Shown here: positions 1 through 6,169 of the stretch, piece after piece | Layout: each line of letters starts with the position of its first letter | Position numbering within the stretch: position 1 is the first letter of the stretch | Assembly: GCA_965120355.1 (NCBI GenBank) | Contig: CBCPMX010000179.1 | Span: 1-9,863, forward strand | DNA length: 9,863 bases | DNA from: CBCPMX01 sp965120355 | GTDB lineage: Bacteria > Bacillota > Clostridia > Oscillospirales > Oscillospiraceae | Direction of reading: 5' to 3' | Made by a program: the position numbers and the translations under genes | Notes under the pieces: generated by a model | The model's database searches: none | What the model saw: only the letters and a program-made list of their open reading frames with translations | Told to the model about the DNA's origin: nothing

Positions 1-200
1 TTGTATTGCTATTTGGCTCCTTGTTTATTGACGACACCATCTAAGAATCTCTTAAGCGCACCTAATTTTCAATGAAAAAATGGACCCGATGCGGAACCGT
101 TCGGTTCTGCATCGGGTCCTAGGACTTTTGGGCTCTGCAGTTTTTCAACAGCACCTTAGCCAAGGGAACATTCGTCTATGCATCGGAGAAAACTCGACTC
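1..200. other. Gene-free left edge, lower GC
   Basis: I see no credible gene in this stretch. The first 80 bases are visibly richer in A and T than the rest of the window. Positions 82-119 hold a hairpin, annotated separately as a terminator. Positions 129-154, read on the minus strand, contain GGTGCTGTTGAAAAACTG followed by CAGAGCCC. That has the look of an interspersed-repeat or insertion-sequence end, but no matching inverted copy occurs in the window and no transposase fragment is seen. The longer reading frames through here are overlaps with the nucleotidyltransferase gene in other frames. Confidence 0.5.
74..119 (-). terminator. Rho-independent terminator of the hisC operon
   Basis: The two arms are GGACCCGATGC (82-92) and GCATCGGGTCC (109-119). 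They continue inward through GAACCG (94-99) and CGGTTC (102-107), with one mismatch that would be G·U on the plus strand and A·C on the minus strand. Read on the minus strand the stem is followed at once by A then six T (75-80). This is the classic stem plus U-run, and it closes the minus-strand operon that ends with the nucleotidyltransferase. On the plus strand only a weak CTTTTGG follows, so termination is mainly in the minus direction. Confidence 0.85.
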
Positions 201-332
201 TTATTTGCAAGCGTTCTGCCCTATGACGTGAAAAATCCACCGGCGCAGCGCTTCTGGCGCAACCTGCCGCAGAGCATGATCCAGCAGGGCAAACCCCTCC
301 GGATCCTCTCGCTCCAGGCGCTGGATGGTCTA
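201..332 (-). pseudogene. C-terminal remnant of the nucleotidyltransferase beyond an in-frame TAG
   Basis: Directly after the TAG at 330-332 the same reading frame stays open for 42 codons to a TAA at 201-203. It begins TIQRLEREDPEGFALLDHAL and continues with alternating charged and hydrophobic residues, ending in the region RRWIFHVIG. This looks like amphipathic helix of a real protein, not random translation. It continues the helical C-terminal domain whose last visible residues before the stop are YFGPK. I recall family members that read YFGPKK followed by a similar helix, so the simplest explanation is a single change of a Lys (AAG) or Gln (CAG) codon to TAG. The whole frame would be 210 codons, with the stop at codon 168. 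No separate ribosome site or start is evident for this piece. Confidence 0.6.
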
Positions 333-833
333 TTTCGGTCCAAAATAAAATTGATCCCGCTGATTGCAGTAAATCTCCAGGCTGTCTACCAGTGCCCAGT
401 GGTAGCGGTACCATCCCTCCGCGTCGCCGCGGAGGGTGCGTTCGAGCATTTTGCGCAGCCACGCCCGCTGTTCCGCTTTTTCTTCCGCTGTCGTGACACG
501 GGCGCCGTCCACATAGCTGCGGACCCGCTGTACCAACGCCGCTCCCATCTCATCTGTGTCCTGGACAATCAGGGCGTCGTACAGCTGGACAAAGTCAGAG
601 ATATCCTGCGCCGTCCGAATCTCATCCTGGGTGTATAAAAACAGATCCAGCGGCACGCCGTCTACCACAGACATGTCATGGGACAGGGCCTTTTCCCGCA
701 CCACAATCAGGCAGTCAAAGTCGCTGTTCCCTGTATTGGTTCCATTGCGCCAGGAACCGTAGACCAGAATGCACAGCGGCGCATATCGTTCTCGGATAGA
801 TTGCAAAATCCGCTCCATTTCCACCATCGTCAC
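330..833 (-). CDS. Nucleotidyltransferase-domain protein with helical C-terminus, truncated by amber codon
   Basis: The N-terminal half (about residues 10-65) is a minimal nucleotidyltransferase fold of the Pol-beta superfamily. It has the GS motif in YGSWRNG, then SDFD carrying the first two metal-binding Asp, and a third acidic residue in PLDLFLY. Such proteins transfer a nucleotide to a protein, RNA or small molecule; the substrate here is unknown. Residues 95-167 are helical and resemble the C-terminal helical domains of antibiotic nucleotidyltransferases or HEPN-like partners. The frame stops at TAG after YFGPK, although similar sequence continues beyond (see 201-332), so this copy is probably shortened by about 42 residues and may be inactive. 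The GTG at 833 overlaps the upstream TGA by 4 nt as GTGA. A GGGGG ribosome site lies very close to it, so the ATG at 827 is an equally good or better start. Third gene of the hisC operon, followed by a terminator. Confidence 0.8.
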   Translation of the reverse strand: MTMVEMERILQSIRERYAPLCILVYGSWRNGTNTGNSDFDCLIVVREKALSHDMSVVDGVPLDLFLYTQDEIRTAQDISDFVQLYDALIVQDTDEMGAALVQRVRSYVDGARVTTAEEKAEQRAWLRKMLERTLRGDAEGWYRYHWALVDSLEIYCNQRDQFYFGPK

Positions 834-1702
834 AACCCCCGCATCTGCTCCGGTCGAATTCCCACCCGGCCCTCCAGTGCCCCGTCAATGAGGGCGCACA
901 ACCGCTGCCGGGCCTCCGGCAGCGTCCCCTTCAGGGGCAGATAGTTGGAGGCGTGATCCGAAGTGAAATGCAGATTCGGAACTGTCAAATGTTCGATGAG
1001 ATACCGGGTCTCCTGCAAGCTCTGGGCGGCGGTGAGCACCTGGAAGTCTCCCCGCTCCACTTCCCGATATAATGGTGTGCCGGGTACCGGTGTGTAGTTC
1101 ATGCTGGACAGATGATTGGGCTGCATCCGGTTGAGCAGCTGCGCCGTGGCGTGGATGTGTTCCTCCGAACCCGCTCTGCCGCCCAGCCCCACGAGGATGA
1201 TCCCCCACAGGTCAATACCGGCTTCGCGCAGGCGCAGGCCGGCCTGCAGCATGTTCTGGGCATCCACCCCCTTATTGGTGTGGCGCAGCACCTTATCGGA
1301 GCCGGATTCAATGCCCAAATATGCCCGGCCCAAACCGGCCTCCCGCAGAGCCTTCAGTTCCTCCGGTGACTTGGCCAGGGTGCTTTTGGGGCCGGCATAC
1401 AGAGAAATCAGCCGGCAATCCCGGAACCATTTTTTCAGCTCATACAGAATTCGCAGCAGATCCTCTGTGGGAATCACAATGGCATCGCCGTCTGCAATAA
1501 AAATCTTTTCAAATTTGTTGTACATGGCCGCGGTCTCCCGGATATCTCCAAGAATTTCGTCCATGTCTTTGATATAAAACCGCTTATCCTTGTACATGCC
1601 GCAGAATGTACATCCATTGTGGCTGCATCCCACCGTGGCCTGGAGGATGAAGCTCCGCCACTCGCCGGGCGGACGGTAGACGTTGCCCACATATTCCACC
1701 AT
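830..1702 (-). CDS. Radical SAM protein, COG1032/Elp3-like, function unknown
   Basis: A 290-aa radical SAM enzyme. It would use a [4Fe-4S] cluster to cleave S-adenosylmethionine and start radical chemistry; the substrate cannot be read from sequence. The cluster cysteines are C26, C31 and C34 in GCSHNGCTFCGMYK. The spacing is CX4CX2C rather than the usual CX3CX2C. I recall this spacing as a feature of this subfamily, so it is probably not damage. Downstream come a conserved IADGDA stretch (about 69-74) and GLGRAYLGIESGSD (about 124-137), both usual in the barrel. There is no second cysteine cluster, so no SPASM domain, and no B12-binding domain. The ATG is well supported: AAAGGAG lies about 10 nt upstream, and the start overlaps the hisC stop as TAATG. 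Translation is likely coupled to hisC upstream and to the nucleotidyltransferase downstream (4-nt overlap). Confidence 0.88.
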   Translation of the reverse strand: MVEYVGNVYRPPGEWRSFILQATVGCSHNGCTFCGMYKDKRFYIKDMDEILGDIRETAAMYNKFEKIFIADGDAIVIPTEDLLRILYELKKWFRDCRLISLYAGPKSTLAKSPEELKALREAGLGRAYLGIESGSDKVLRHTNKGVDAQNMLQAGLRLREAGIDLWGIILVGLGGRAGSEEHIHATAQLLNRMQPNHLSSMNYTPVPGTPLYREVERGDFQVLTAAQSLQETRYLIEHLTVPNLHFTSDHASNYLPLKGTLPEARQRLCALIDGALEGRVGIRPEQMRGL

Positions 1703-2763
1703 TACGCAGTCAGCTCCTTTAGGGTGTTCACCAGAATATTCATCTCCGCATAGGTTCCCACGGAGATCCGCAGGAAATTGTCAATGCGCGGTTTGGGGAA
1801 ATACCGCACCAGAATCCCCCGCTCCCGCAACTGGCGGAACAGCTCCGCCGCCGGTTTCTCCCGGTGCGCCGCGAACAAAAAGTTGCTGGCCGACGGCAGC
1901 ACCGTAAAGCCCAGCGCTTCAAGCTGGCGCGCCGTATGGTCGCGGGTATCCATAATCATCCGGCGGGTTTTTTCAAAGTAGTCCCGATCCTCCACAGCAG
2001 CCTGCGCGGCAGCCAGTGCGACACGGTCCAGCGTATAGGAATTGAAGGAGTTCTTCACGCTGTTCAGGGCCGTAATCAGGCCCTCGCTGCCAAAGGCAAA
2101 GCCAATGCGCATCCCCGCCAGACTTCGGGACTTGGAAAACGTCTGCACTACCAGCAGATTGTCATACTTCCCAACCAATCCCACGGCGCTTTCAGCGCCA
2201 AAATCCACATAGGCTTCATCCACAAGGACCACATGGTCCGCATTGGCCCGTACAACCTGTTCCACCTGCTCCAGCCCCAGGGCAATCCCCGTGGGGGCGT
2301 TGGGATTGGTCAGCAATACACAGCCGTCATTCCGGCACAATTCCTCCAGGGGCATAGTGAAATCAGAATTCAGCGGCACAATCCGGCAATGATTCCGAAA
2401 CAACTGGGCATAGACCGGATAAAAACTATAGGTTACATCCGGGAACACCGCCGGCGTTTTTTCGTCTATAAATGCAAGGTAGGCCATGGCCAGCACCTCG
2501 TCGGAACCGTTTCCGACGAAAATCTGGGCCGGCTGGACGCCGTAAAACTCCGCCAATGCCCGCCGCAGGCCGGTGCATTCCGGATCCGGATACAGCCGCA
2601 GATCTCCGTTCACTGCCGCTCTCGCGGCCTCCATGGCCTTGGGTGAGGGCGGATAGGGGTTTTCATTGGTGTTGAGCTTGATATATTGCTTGTCTCTGGG
2701 CTGCTCTCCAGGCACATAGGGTTCCATGCCATTGATGCGGGCCGACCAGTATTTGTTTTCCAT
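1702..2763 (-). CDS. hisC: Histidinol-phosphate aminotransferase (HisC-like)
   Basis: A 353-aa PLP-dependent class I/II aminotransferase of the HisC family. The family interconverts imidazole-acetol phosphate and histidinol phosphate with glutamate in cytosolic histidine synthesis. Visible landmarks are NTNENPYPPSP (31-41), the cofactor-phosphate region GNGSDEV (84-90), TNPNAPTG (152-159), DEAYVDF (182-188), the PLP lysine K211 in TFSKSRSLAGMR, and a C-terminal Arg-rich substrate region ending NFLRISVGT. Length and motifs are complete. No other his gene is nearby; its partners are a radical SAM protein and a nucleotidyltransferase. HisC-type enzymes often accept aromatic or other amino acids as well, so a broader transamination role is possible. 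The ATG is supported by GAAGGAG about 11 nt upstream. First gene of a three-gene operon with its own promoter at 2829-2857. Confidence 0.92.
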   Translation of the reverse strand: MENKYWSARINGMEPYVPGEQPRDKQYIKLNTNENPYPPSPKAMEAARAAVNGDLRLYPDPECTGLRRALAEFYGVQPAQIFVGNGSDEVLAMAYLAFIDEKTPAVFPDVTYSFYPVYAQLFRNHCRIVPLNSDFTMPLEELCRNDGCVLLTNPNAPTGIALGLEQVEQVVRANADHVVLVDEAYVDFGAESAVGLVGKYDNLLVVQTFSKSRSLAGMRIGFAFGSEGLITALNSVKNSFNSYTLDRVALAAAQAAVEDRDYFEKTRRMIMDTRDHTARQLEALGFTVLPSASNFLFAAHREKPAAELFRQLRERGILVRYFPKPRIDNFLRISVGTYAEMNILVNTLKELTA

Positions 2764-2828
2764 TGGGCGTCACTCCTTCAAACAGTGCATGCGGTGTGGG
2801 AAAAACCGCGTCTCTTTAGTACGCTGAT

Positions 2829-2857
2829 ACGATAGCATAGCGCTTTAAGAAAGTCAA
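2829..2857 (-). promoter_or_regulatory. Sigma-A-type promoter of the hisC operon
   Basis: On the minus strand TTGACT (2852-2857, five of six consensus bases) is followed after exactly 17 bases by TATCGT (2829-2834, four of six). This lies in the gap between recQ and hisC and would start transcription near 2822, giving a leader of roughly 60 nt. The leader contains a small stem, GCGGT pairing with ACCGC (2791-2795 with 2805-2809). No riboswitch or T-box pattern is apparent. I see no terminator after recQ, so some recQ transcripts may also read into hisC. Confidence 0.6.
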
Positions 2858-2876
2858 TGGCAGTTCTCACAAAACC

Positions 2877-4403
2877 TCATGGGATCCCGTCTTTCCGTCT
2901 GCCATGGCGGGCAATGGCCTTTAAAAACTGCTTGCCGAACCGCCGGGCCTTGGCCGGAGTGACACCGCTGACTTGGAGCAGTTCCTGCTCTGTTGCGGGA
3001 CGTTTCCGGCACAGGTCCTGGAGCGTATGGTCTGTGAAAATCAGATCTGGCGGCAGCTGATATTTTTTCGCAAAATCCGCCCGGATGGACCGAAGAATCT
3101 CATAAAGCGTTTTCTCCGTCTCCGTCATGCCGGTGGGGCTGCTGCCCAGCGCCTTCATGGCAGCGCTGCGTTTCCGGCAGGTGCCGCAGTTCTCGCAGCG
3201 GCCCGAGGTGCGCTCTCCGAAGTACTCCAAGATGTAATTGCGCAGGCAGCTGCCTGTAAAGCAATATTGACGCATCTGCTCCAGCTTCTGCTCTTCGATC
3301 CTGCGCTGCTGGCGGCAGACTGCGTCGTCCGCATCCGCGTCTGCCGCAGCCTGTTCGATAAAATATCGAGCTGTATGGACGTCACCTGCCCCATAGAGCA
3401 GCAGGCACGTGGCCGGAGAGCCGTCACGGCCTGCCCTGCCTGCCTCCTGATAGTAGCTCTCCAGATTTTTTGGCATATTGTAGTGGAGCACATAGCCCAC
3501 ATTTTGTTTGTCAATGCCCATGCCAAACGCGTTGGTGGCCACCATGATTTTTGCCTCATCGAACCGGAACGCATCCTGGTTGTGCATGCGCTCTTCGTCG
3601 CTTAGGCCCGCGTGATACCGCAGCGCGTCATAACCATGGCGTGTCAACAGCTCCGTGACGCTCTCCACATTCTTACGGGTCGAACAGTAGATAATGCCGC
3701 TGTCTGCCCTATGCTGCTCCACAAATGTCAGAACAGCCGCTTTCTTGTCCTCCGGCCGTTCCACCGAGAAGTACAGGTTGGGCCGGTCAAAGCCCGTGAC
3801 TACGATTTCGGGGTCTTCCAGATGCAGCAGGGATACGATATCCTCCCGCACCGCCGGCGTGGCCGTTGCCGTAAACGCAGCTACCCGGGGCCGCCGGGGC
3901 AGCTGTGCCAAAAACCCCGCCACATTCAGATAGGCTGGGCGGAAATCATGCCCCCACTGGGATACGCAGTGGGCCTCATCCACCGCCAGCAGTGATATGT
4001 CCGCATTGCGGGCAAAGGCGCAAAATCCCTCCGTCTCCAGCCGCTCCGGCGCCACATAGATGATTTTATACATCCCATGGCGGGCATTGTCCAGAGCCTT
4101 GCAGTACTGCGGAAAGGTCAGGGAGCTGTTGAGATACGCCGCACGGATCCCGGCGGCGTTCAGCGCCCGCACCTGATCCTTCATCAGGGAGATCAGCGGA
4201 GACACCACCAAGGTAATCCCCGGCAGCACCACGGCCGGCACCTGATAGCAGACAGACTTCCCAGCTCCCGTGGGCATAATCCCCAGGGCGTCCCTCTGGT
4301 CAAAGATGGCTTCAATCAGCGCTTCCTGACCAGGCCGGAATGTATGATATCCAAAATATTCCGCCAGCGCTTTGTGCGCGGGCGCTTCCCATTCAGTTTT
4401 CAC
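2877..4403 (-). CDS. recQ: ATP-dependent DNA helicase RecQ, short form without winged helix
   Basis: A 508-aa superfamily 2 helicase that unwinds DNA 3'-to-5' in recombination and fork repair. Motifs in order: Walker A PTGAGKS (44-50), DEAH (142-145) followed by CVSQWGHDFRP, TATAT (178-182), ATNAFGMGIDK (289-299), and motif VI QEAGRAGRDG (319-328). A zinc site follows, with C386, C403, C406 and C409 in FGERTSGRCENCGTC. An HRDC domain fills about 425-500, including the TEQELLQVSGV segment. The zinc site is separated from HRDC by only about 15 residues, so the roughly 100-residue winged-helix part of the RQC region, present in E. coli RecQ (about 600 aa), is missing. The frame is clean. The start is GTG, with AAAGGAAA about 9 nt upstream, and overlaps the end of the DUF951 gene by 11 nt, implying coupling. 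Confidence 0.93.
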   Translation of the reverse strand: MKTEWEAPAHKALAEYFGYHTFRPGQEALIEAIFDQRDALGIMPTGAGKSVCYQVPAVVLPGITLVVSPLISLMKDQVRALNAAGIRAAYLNSSLTFPQYCKALDNARHGMYKIIYVAPERLETEGFCAFARNADISLLAVDEAHCVSQWGHDFRPAYLNVAGFLAQLPRRPRVAAFTATATPAVREDIVSLLHLEDPEIVVTGFDRPNLYFSVERPEDKKAAVLTFVEQHRADSGIIYCSTRKNVESVTELLTRHGYDALRYHAGLSDEERMHNQDAFRFDEAKIMVATNAFGMGIDKQNVGYVLHYNMPKNLESYYQEAGRAGRDGSPATCLLLYGAGDVHTARYFIEQAAADADADDAVCRQQRRIEEQKLEQMRQYCFTGSCLRNYILEYFGERTSGRCENCGTCRKRSAAMKALGSSPTGMTETEKTLYEILRSIRADFAKKYQLPPDLIFTDHTLQDLCRKRPATEQELLQVSGVTPAKARRFGKQFLKAIARHGRRKDGIP

Positions 4404-4575
4404 GCAAAATTTCCTTTATATTTTTCTCCGCTTTGCTGCGGGCAATGAGCACCTCATGGCCGCAGCCCAGGCACTTGAGCCGGAAGTCCATACCGGTCCG
4501 CAGAACCTTCCACTTCTTCTCTCCACAGGGATGAGGCTTTTTCATGACAAGAATATCTCCCAAACGGACATCCAT
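4393..4575 (-). CDS. DUF951 small zinc-ribbon-like protein
   Basis: A 60-aa protein of the DUF951 family, conserved in Firmicutes and of unknown function. Typical features are MDVRLGDIL at the start, KPHPCGEKKW (about 13-22, with C17), then RLKCLGCGHEVLI (about 32-44, with C35 and C38). Three cysteines plus a nearby His suggest a small zinc-binding or nucleic-acid-binding fold; that is inference. The start is firm because GGAGGTG lies 8 nt before the ATG. The 3' end overlaps recQ by 11 nt, so the two are probably made from one transcript. The gene is divergent from 4640-5005, with 64 bases between them. Confidence 0.88.
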   Translation of the reverse strand: MDVRLGDILVMKKPHPCGEKKWKVLRTGMDFRLKCLGCGHEVLIARSKAEKNIKEILREN

Positions 4576-4590
4576 TTTTTAACACCTCCG

Positions 4591-4598
4591 TATAAAAT
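4591..4598 (+). promoter_or_regulatory. Possible -10 element of the 4640 gene in the divergent gap
   Basis: The 64-base gap between the divergent DUF951 gene and the 4640 gene contains TATAAAAT, a good -10 match on the plus strand, which would give a leader of about 35 nt. No convincing -35 stands 16-18 bases upstream. On the minus strand TTGTTG and TATACG are 17 apart, but would start transcription within or after the DUF951 ribosome site, so that reading is doubtful. Confidence 0.3.
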
Positions 4599-4639
4599 CA
4601 GGGATCCCCGGCAACAATGTCACCTGAGGAGTGATATCG

Positions 4640-5005
4640 ATGGCAACGACATTAACCGCCGCTTTTGACGATCCCTATGCTGCCGACCGCGCGGTAGCCC
4701 GCCTGCGGGAGCTGGGCATCCGCGTGGAGAAATACGACAGCAAATCGAAAAGACAAACCACCCAGGCCAGCCTGTTTGTCTCTGAGCCGTATGGCATGTA
4801 CGGCATCCAGACGCCAGGCAACGCCCTCATGGGCGCGCTGCCGCTGACCAACGGCAACAGTTTGATGATGCACACGCCGTTTTTCAGCGACGCCGGCAAT
4901 ACGGGCAGCACCCTCATCTCGCTGCTGCTGGACGAGAGCCAAATCGCCCGCGCCCGTACCATCCTGCGAAACTGCGGCGGATCCGAAGTACGCACCCGCA
5001 CCTGA
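4640..5005 (+). CDS. Conserved-looking protein of unknown function, 121 aa
   Basis: I do not recognise a family. The N-terminal third, MATTLTAAFDDPYAADRAV followed by ARLRELGIRVEKYD, reads as strand-helix-strand. The C-terminal third (SLLLDESQIARARTILRNCG, then EVRT) reads as strand-helix-strand again. A polar and Gly/Met-rich middle (about 45-85) separates them. The overall impression is a split ferredoxin-like fold similar to small stress-associated proteins, with a long insertion. There is no signal peptide or membrane segment. I chose the ATG at 4640 because GAGGAG at 4626-4631 sits 8 nt before it; the in-frame GTG at 4631 lies inside that ribosome site and cannot be the start. The S1-domain gene begins 81 bases downstream on the same strand, so they may share a transcript. 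Confidence 0.75.
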   Translation: MATTLTAAFDDPYAADRAVARLRELGIRVEKYDSKSKRQTTQASLFVSEPYGMYGIQTPGNALMGALPLTNGNSLMMHTPFFSDAGNTGSTLISLLLDESQIARARTILRNCGGSEVRTRT

Positions 5006-5033
5006 GCGCATAGGATGGAAGGATCAAATGCAG

Positions 5034-5062
5034 GGCAGACACTCCCCGCCGGAGCGTCTGCC
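5034..5062 (+). promoter_or_regulatory. Leader hairpin directly before the S1-gene ribosome site
   Basis: GGCAGAC (5034-5040) pairs with GTCTGCC (5056-5062). Inside that, after one A·C mismatch, CTCC (5042-5045) pairs with GGAG (5051-5054) around a 5-base loop. The ribosome site AAAAAAGGAGG begins about 9 bases later. No T-run follows on either strand, so it is not a simple terminator. It could be an mRNA-processing or stability element, or a translation-control site for the RNA-binding protein it precedes; this role is inference. Confidence 0.5.
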
Positions 5063-5086
5063 TCCCCGCAAAAAAGGAGGATTTTT

Positions 5087-6001
5087 ATGAACACCTATCT
5101 GCCGGAAGCCATGCAGGTACATACTCCGCCGGCCACACTGGACTCTTTGCAGTCCGCTATCCAAACCGGCGCCATTTTGTCCGCAGCGGCTCTTCGCTGT
5201 GACAGCGATCAGACGATTCACGTTCAATTGGGCGGCATCCATGGCATCATTCCCAGGGCGGAAGCGGCCATAGGTATCCGGGAAGGCACCACCCGGGACA
5301 TTGCCATTTTATCGCTGGTAGGCAGCACTGTTTGTTTTAAAGTCCGCAGTCTGGAAACCGGCACAAACGGGCAGCCCGTCGCCGTTCTCTCCCGACGGGC
5401 AGCCCAGGAAGAAGCCGTAGGTTATTTCATGACGCAAGCCCGCCCCGGCGACATTTTACCCGCTGTAGTAACCCATCTGGAGCCCTTCGGCGCATTCTGT
5501 GATATTGGCTGCGGCTTTGTGGCACTGCTGGGCCTGGAGCATATCTCCGTCTCCCGCATCCGTCATAGCCGCGACCGGTTCACAGAGGGGCAGCAAATCT
5601 GCTGCATCATCCGCCAGATTGACACCCGCCAGAGGCGCGTCAGTCTGAGCCACAAAGAACTGCTGGGAACCTGGCAGGAAAATGCCGCCGTCTTTCAGGC
5701 CGGTCAGACTGTCACAGGCATCGTCCGGGATGTAAAGCCCTATGGTGCGTTCATTGAGTTGTCCCCCAATCTGTCCGGTTTGGCAGAGCCCAAAGAACCG
5801 CTGGAAACCGGCGACGGCGTCAGCGTATTCATTCGATCCATTCTGCCGGAAAAGCAGAAAATCAAACTGTCTGTCATCAAAAAACTCCCCGCTGGCGCCG
5901 TTCCCCGGCCGGAGATCGTCTACGCCGTCACCAACGGCCATCTGGATCGTTGGCAATACGGACAGGGGGAAAAGGCCGGGCCTGTGACCCAGTTCACCTG
6001 A
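5087..6001 (+). CDS. S1 RNA-binding domain protein (ribosomal protein S1-like)
   Basis: A 304-aa cytosolic protein built from S1 (OB-fold) RNA-binding repeats. Repeat 1 (about 28-103) is degenerate, with GGIHGIIPRAEA as its core. Repeat 2 (about 120-188) is clear: GDILPAVVTHLEPFGAFCDI then LGLEHISVSRI, ending RRVSLSHKELLGTW, the usual end of ribosomal S1 repeats. Repeat 3 (about 206-264) has GQTVTGIVRDVKPYGAFIEL then LSGLAEP, ending QKIKLSVI. About 40 non-repeat residues follow. It is shorter than bona fide S1 (four to six repeats) and resembles accessory S1 paralogues of Clostridia; its RNA target is unknown. The ATG at 5087 is preceded by AAAGGAGG at 5 nt spacing. An in-frame ATG at 5015 has no good ribosome site, and the hairpin at 5034-5062 would lie inside the extra codons, so I reject it. 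Confidence 0.85.
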   Translation: MNTYLPEAMQVHTPPATLDSLQSAIQTGAILSAAALRCDSDQTIHVQLGGIHGIIPRAEAAIGIREGTTRDIAILSLVGSTVCFKVRSLETGTNGQPVAVLSRRAAQEEAVGYFMTQARPGDILPAVVTHLEPFGAFCDIGCGFVALLGLEHISVSRIRHSRDRFTEGQQICCIIRQIDTRQRRVSLSHKELLGTWQENAAVFQAGQTVTGIVRDVKPYGAFIELSPNLSGLAEPKEPLETGDGVSVFIRSILPEKQKIKLSVIKKLPAGAVPRPEIVYAVTNGHLDRWQYGQGEKAGPVTQFT

Positions 6002-6035
6002 TGGTCAGCCGGAACCCGGTTGATATGTCCCGAGG

Positions 6036-6078
6036 AGCGCTGTGCAGAGCGCCATCAGGCGCGGCCAGCGCTTTCCCC
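6036..6078 (+). terminator. Possible weak terminator after the S1 gene
   Basis: AGCGCTG (6036-6042) pairs with CAGCGCT (6066-6072). Within it GCGCC (6049-6053) pairs with GGCGC (6058-6062) around ATCA. Only TTTCCCC follows, so this is a poor U-run. It lies 35 bases past the S1 stop, in the 168-base gap between convergent S1 and rarA genes. I see no clear U-tailed terminator for rarA in the gap; AT-rich GGTTTTTCTGTTTTT occurs on the minus strand (about 6095-6109), but without a good stem before it. Confidence 0.35.
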
Positions 6079-6169
6079 ACTCTTTCGGTTCCTAAAAACA
6101 GAAAAACCGTCCAGGCGTCCTTGCCGTTCAACCCTTCATGTCGGTCTCTCACCGGCAGCACGCCCTGCT

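Noticed and set aside
28..56. TTGACG as a plus-strand -35 element
   Set aside because: No acceptable -10 stands 16-18 bases downstream, and no plus-strand gene follows.
145..462. 105-codon minus-strand frame overlapping the nucleotidyltransferase 3' end, as a frameshifted continuation
   Set aside because: The convincing continuation is in the same frame as the gene after the TAG. This other frame reads as Arg/Ala/Gly-rich noise.
1864..2646. 260-codon open frame on the plus strand
   Set aside because: It is antisense to hisC, with no domain and low-complexity His/Arg/Gln-rich composition.
2873..2890. GGGATCCC palindrome at the end of recQ as a terminator
   Set aside because: It has no loop and no T-run, so it cannot form a useful hairpin.
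4631..4639. Upstream GTG as start of the 121-aa protein
   Set aside because: The GTG overlaps the GAGGAG ribosome site that serves the ATG at 4640.
5015..5086. Upstream ATG as start of the S1-domain protein
   Set aside because: It has no good ribosome site, and the ATG at 5087 has AAAGGAGG at 5 nt. The hairpin at 5034-5062 also fits an untranslated leader.
5456..5956. 166-codon open frame on the minus strand within the S1 gene
   Set aside because: The plus strand shows clear S1 repeats and a strong ribosome site. The opposite frame has no family resemblance.
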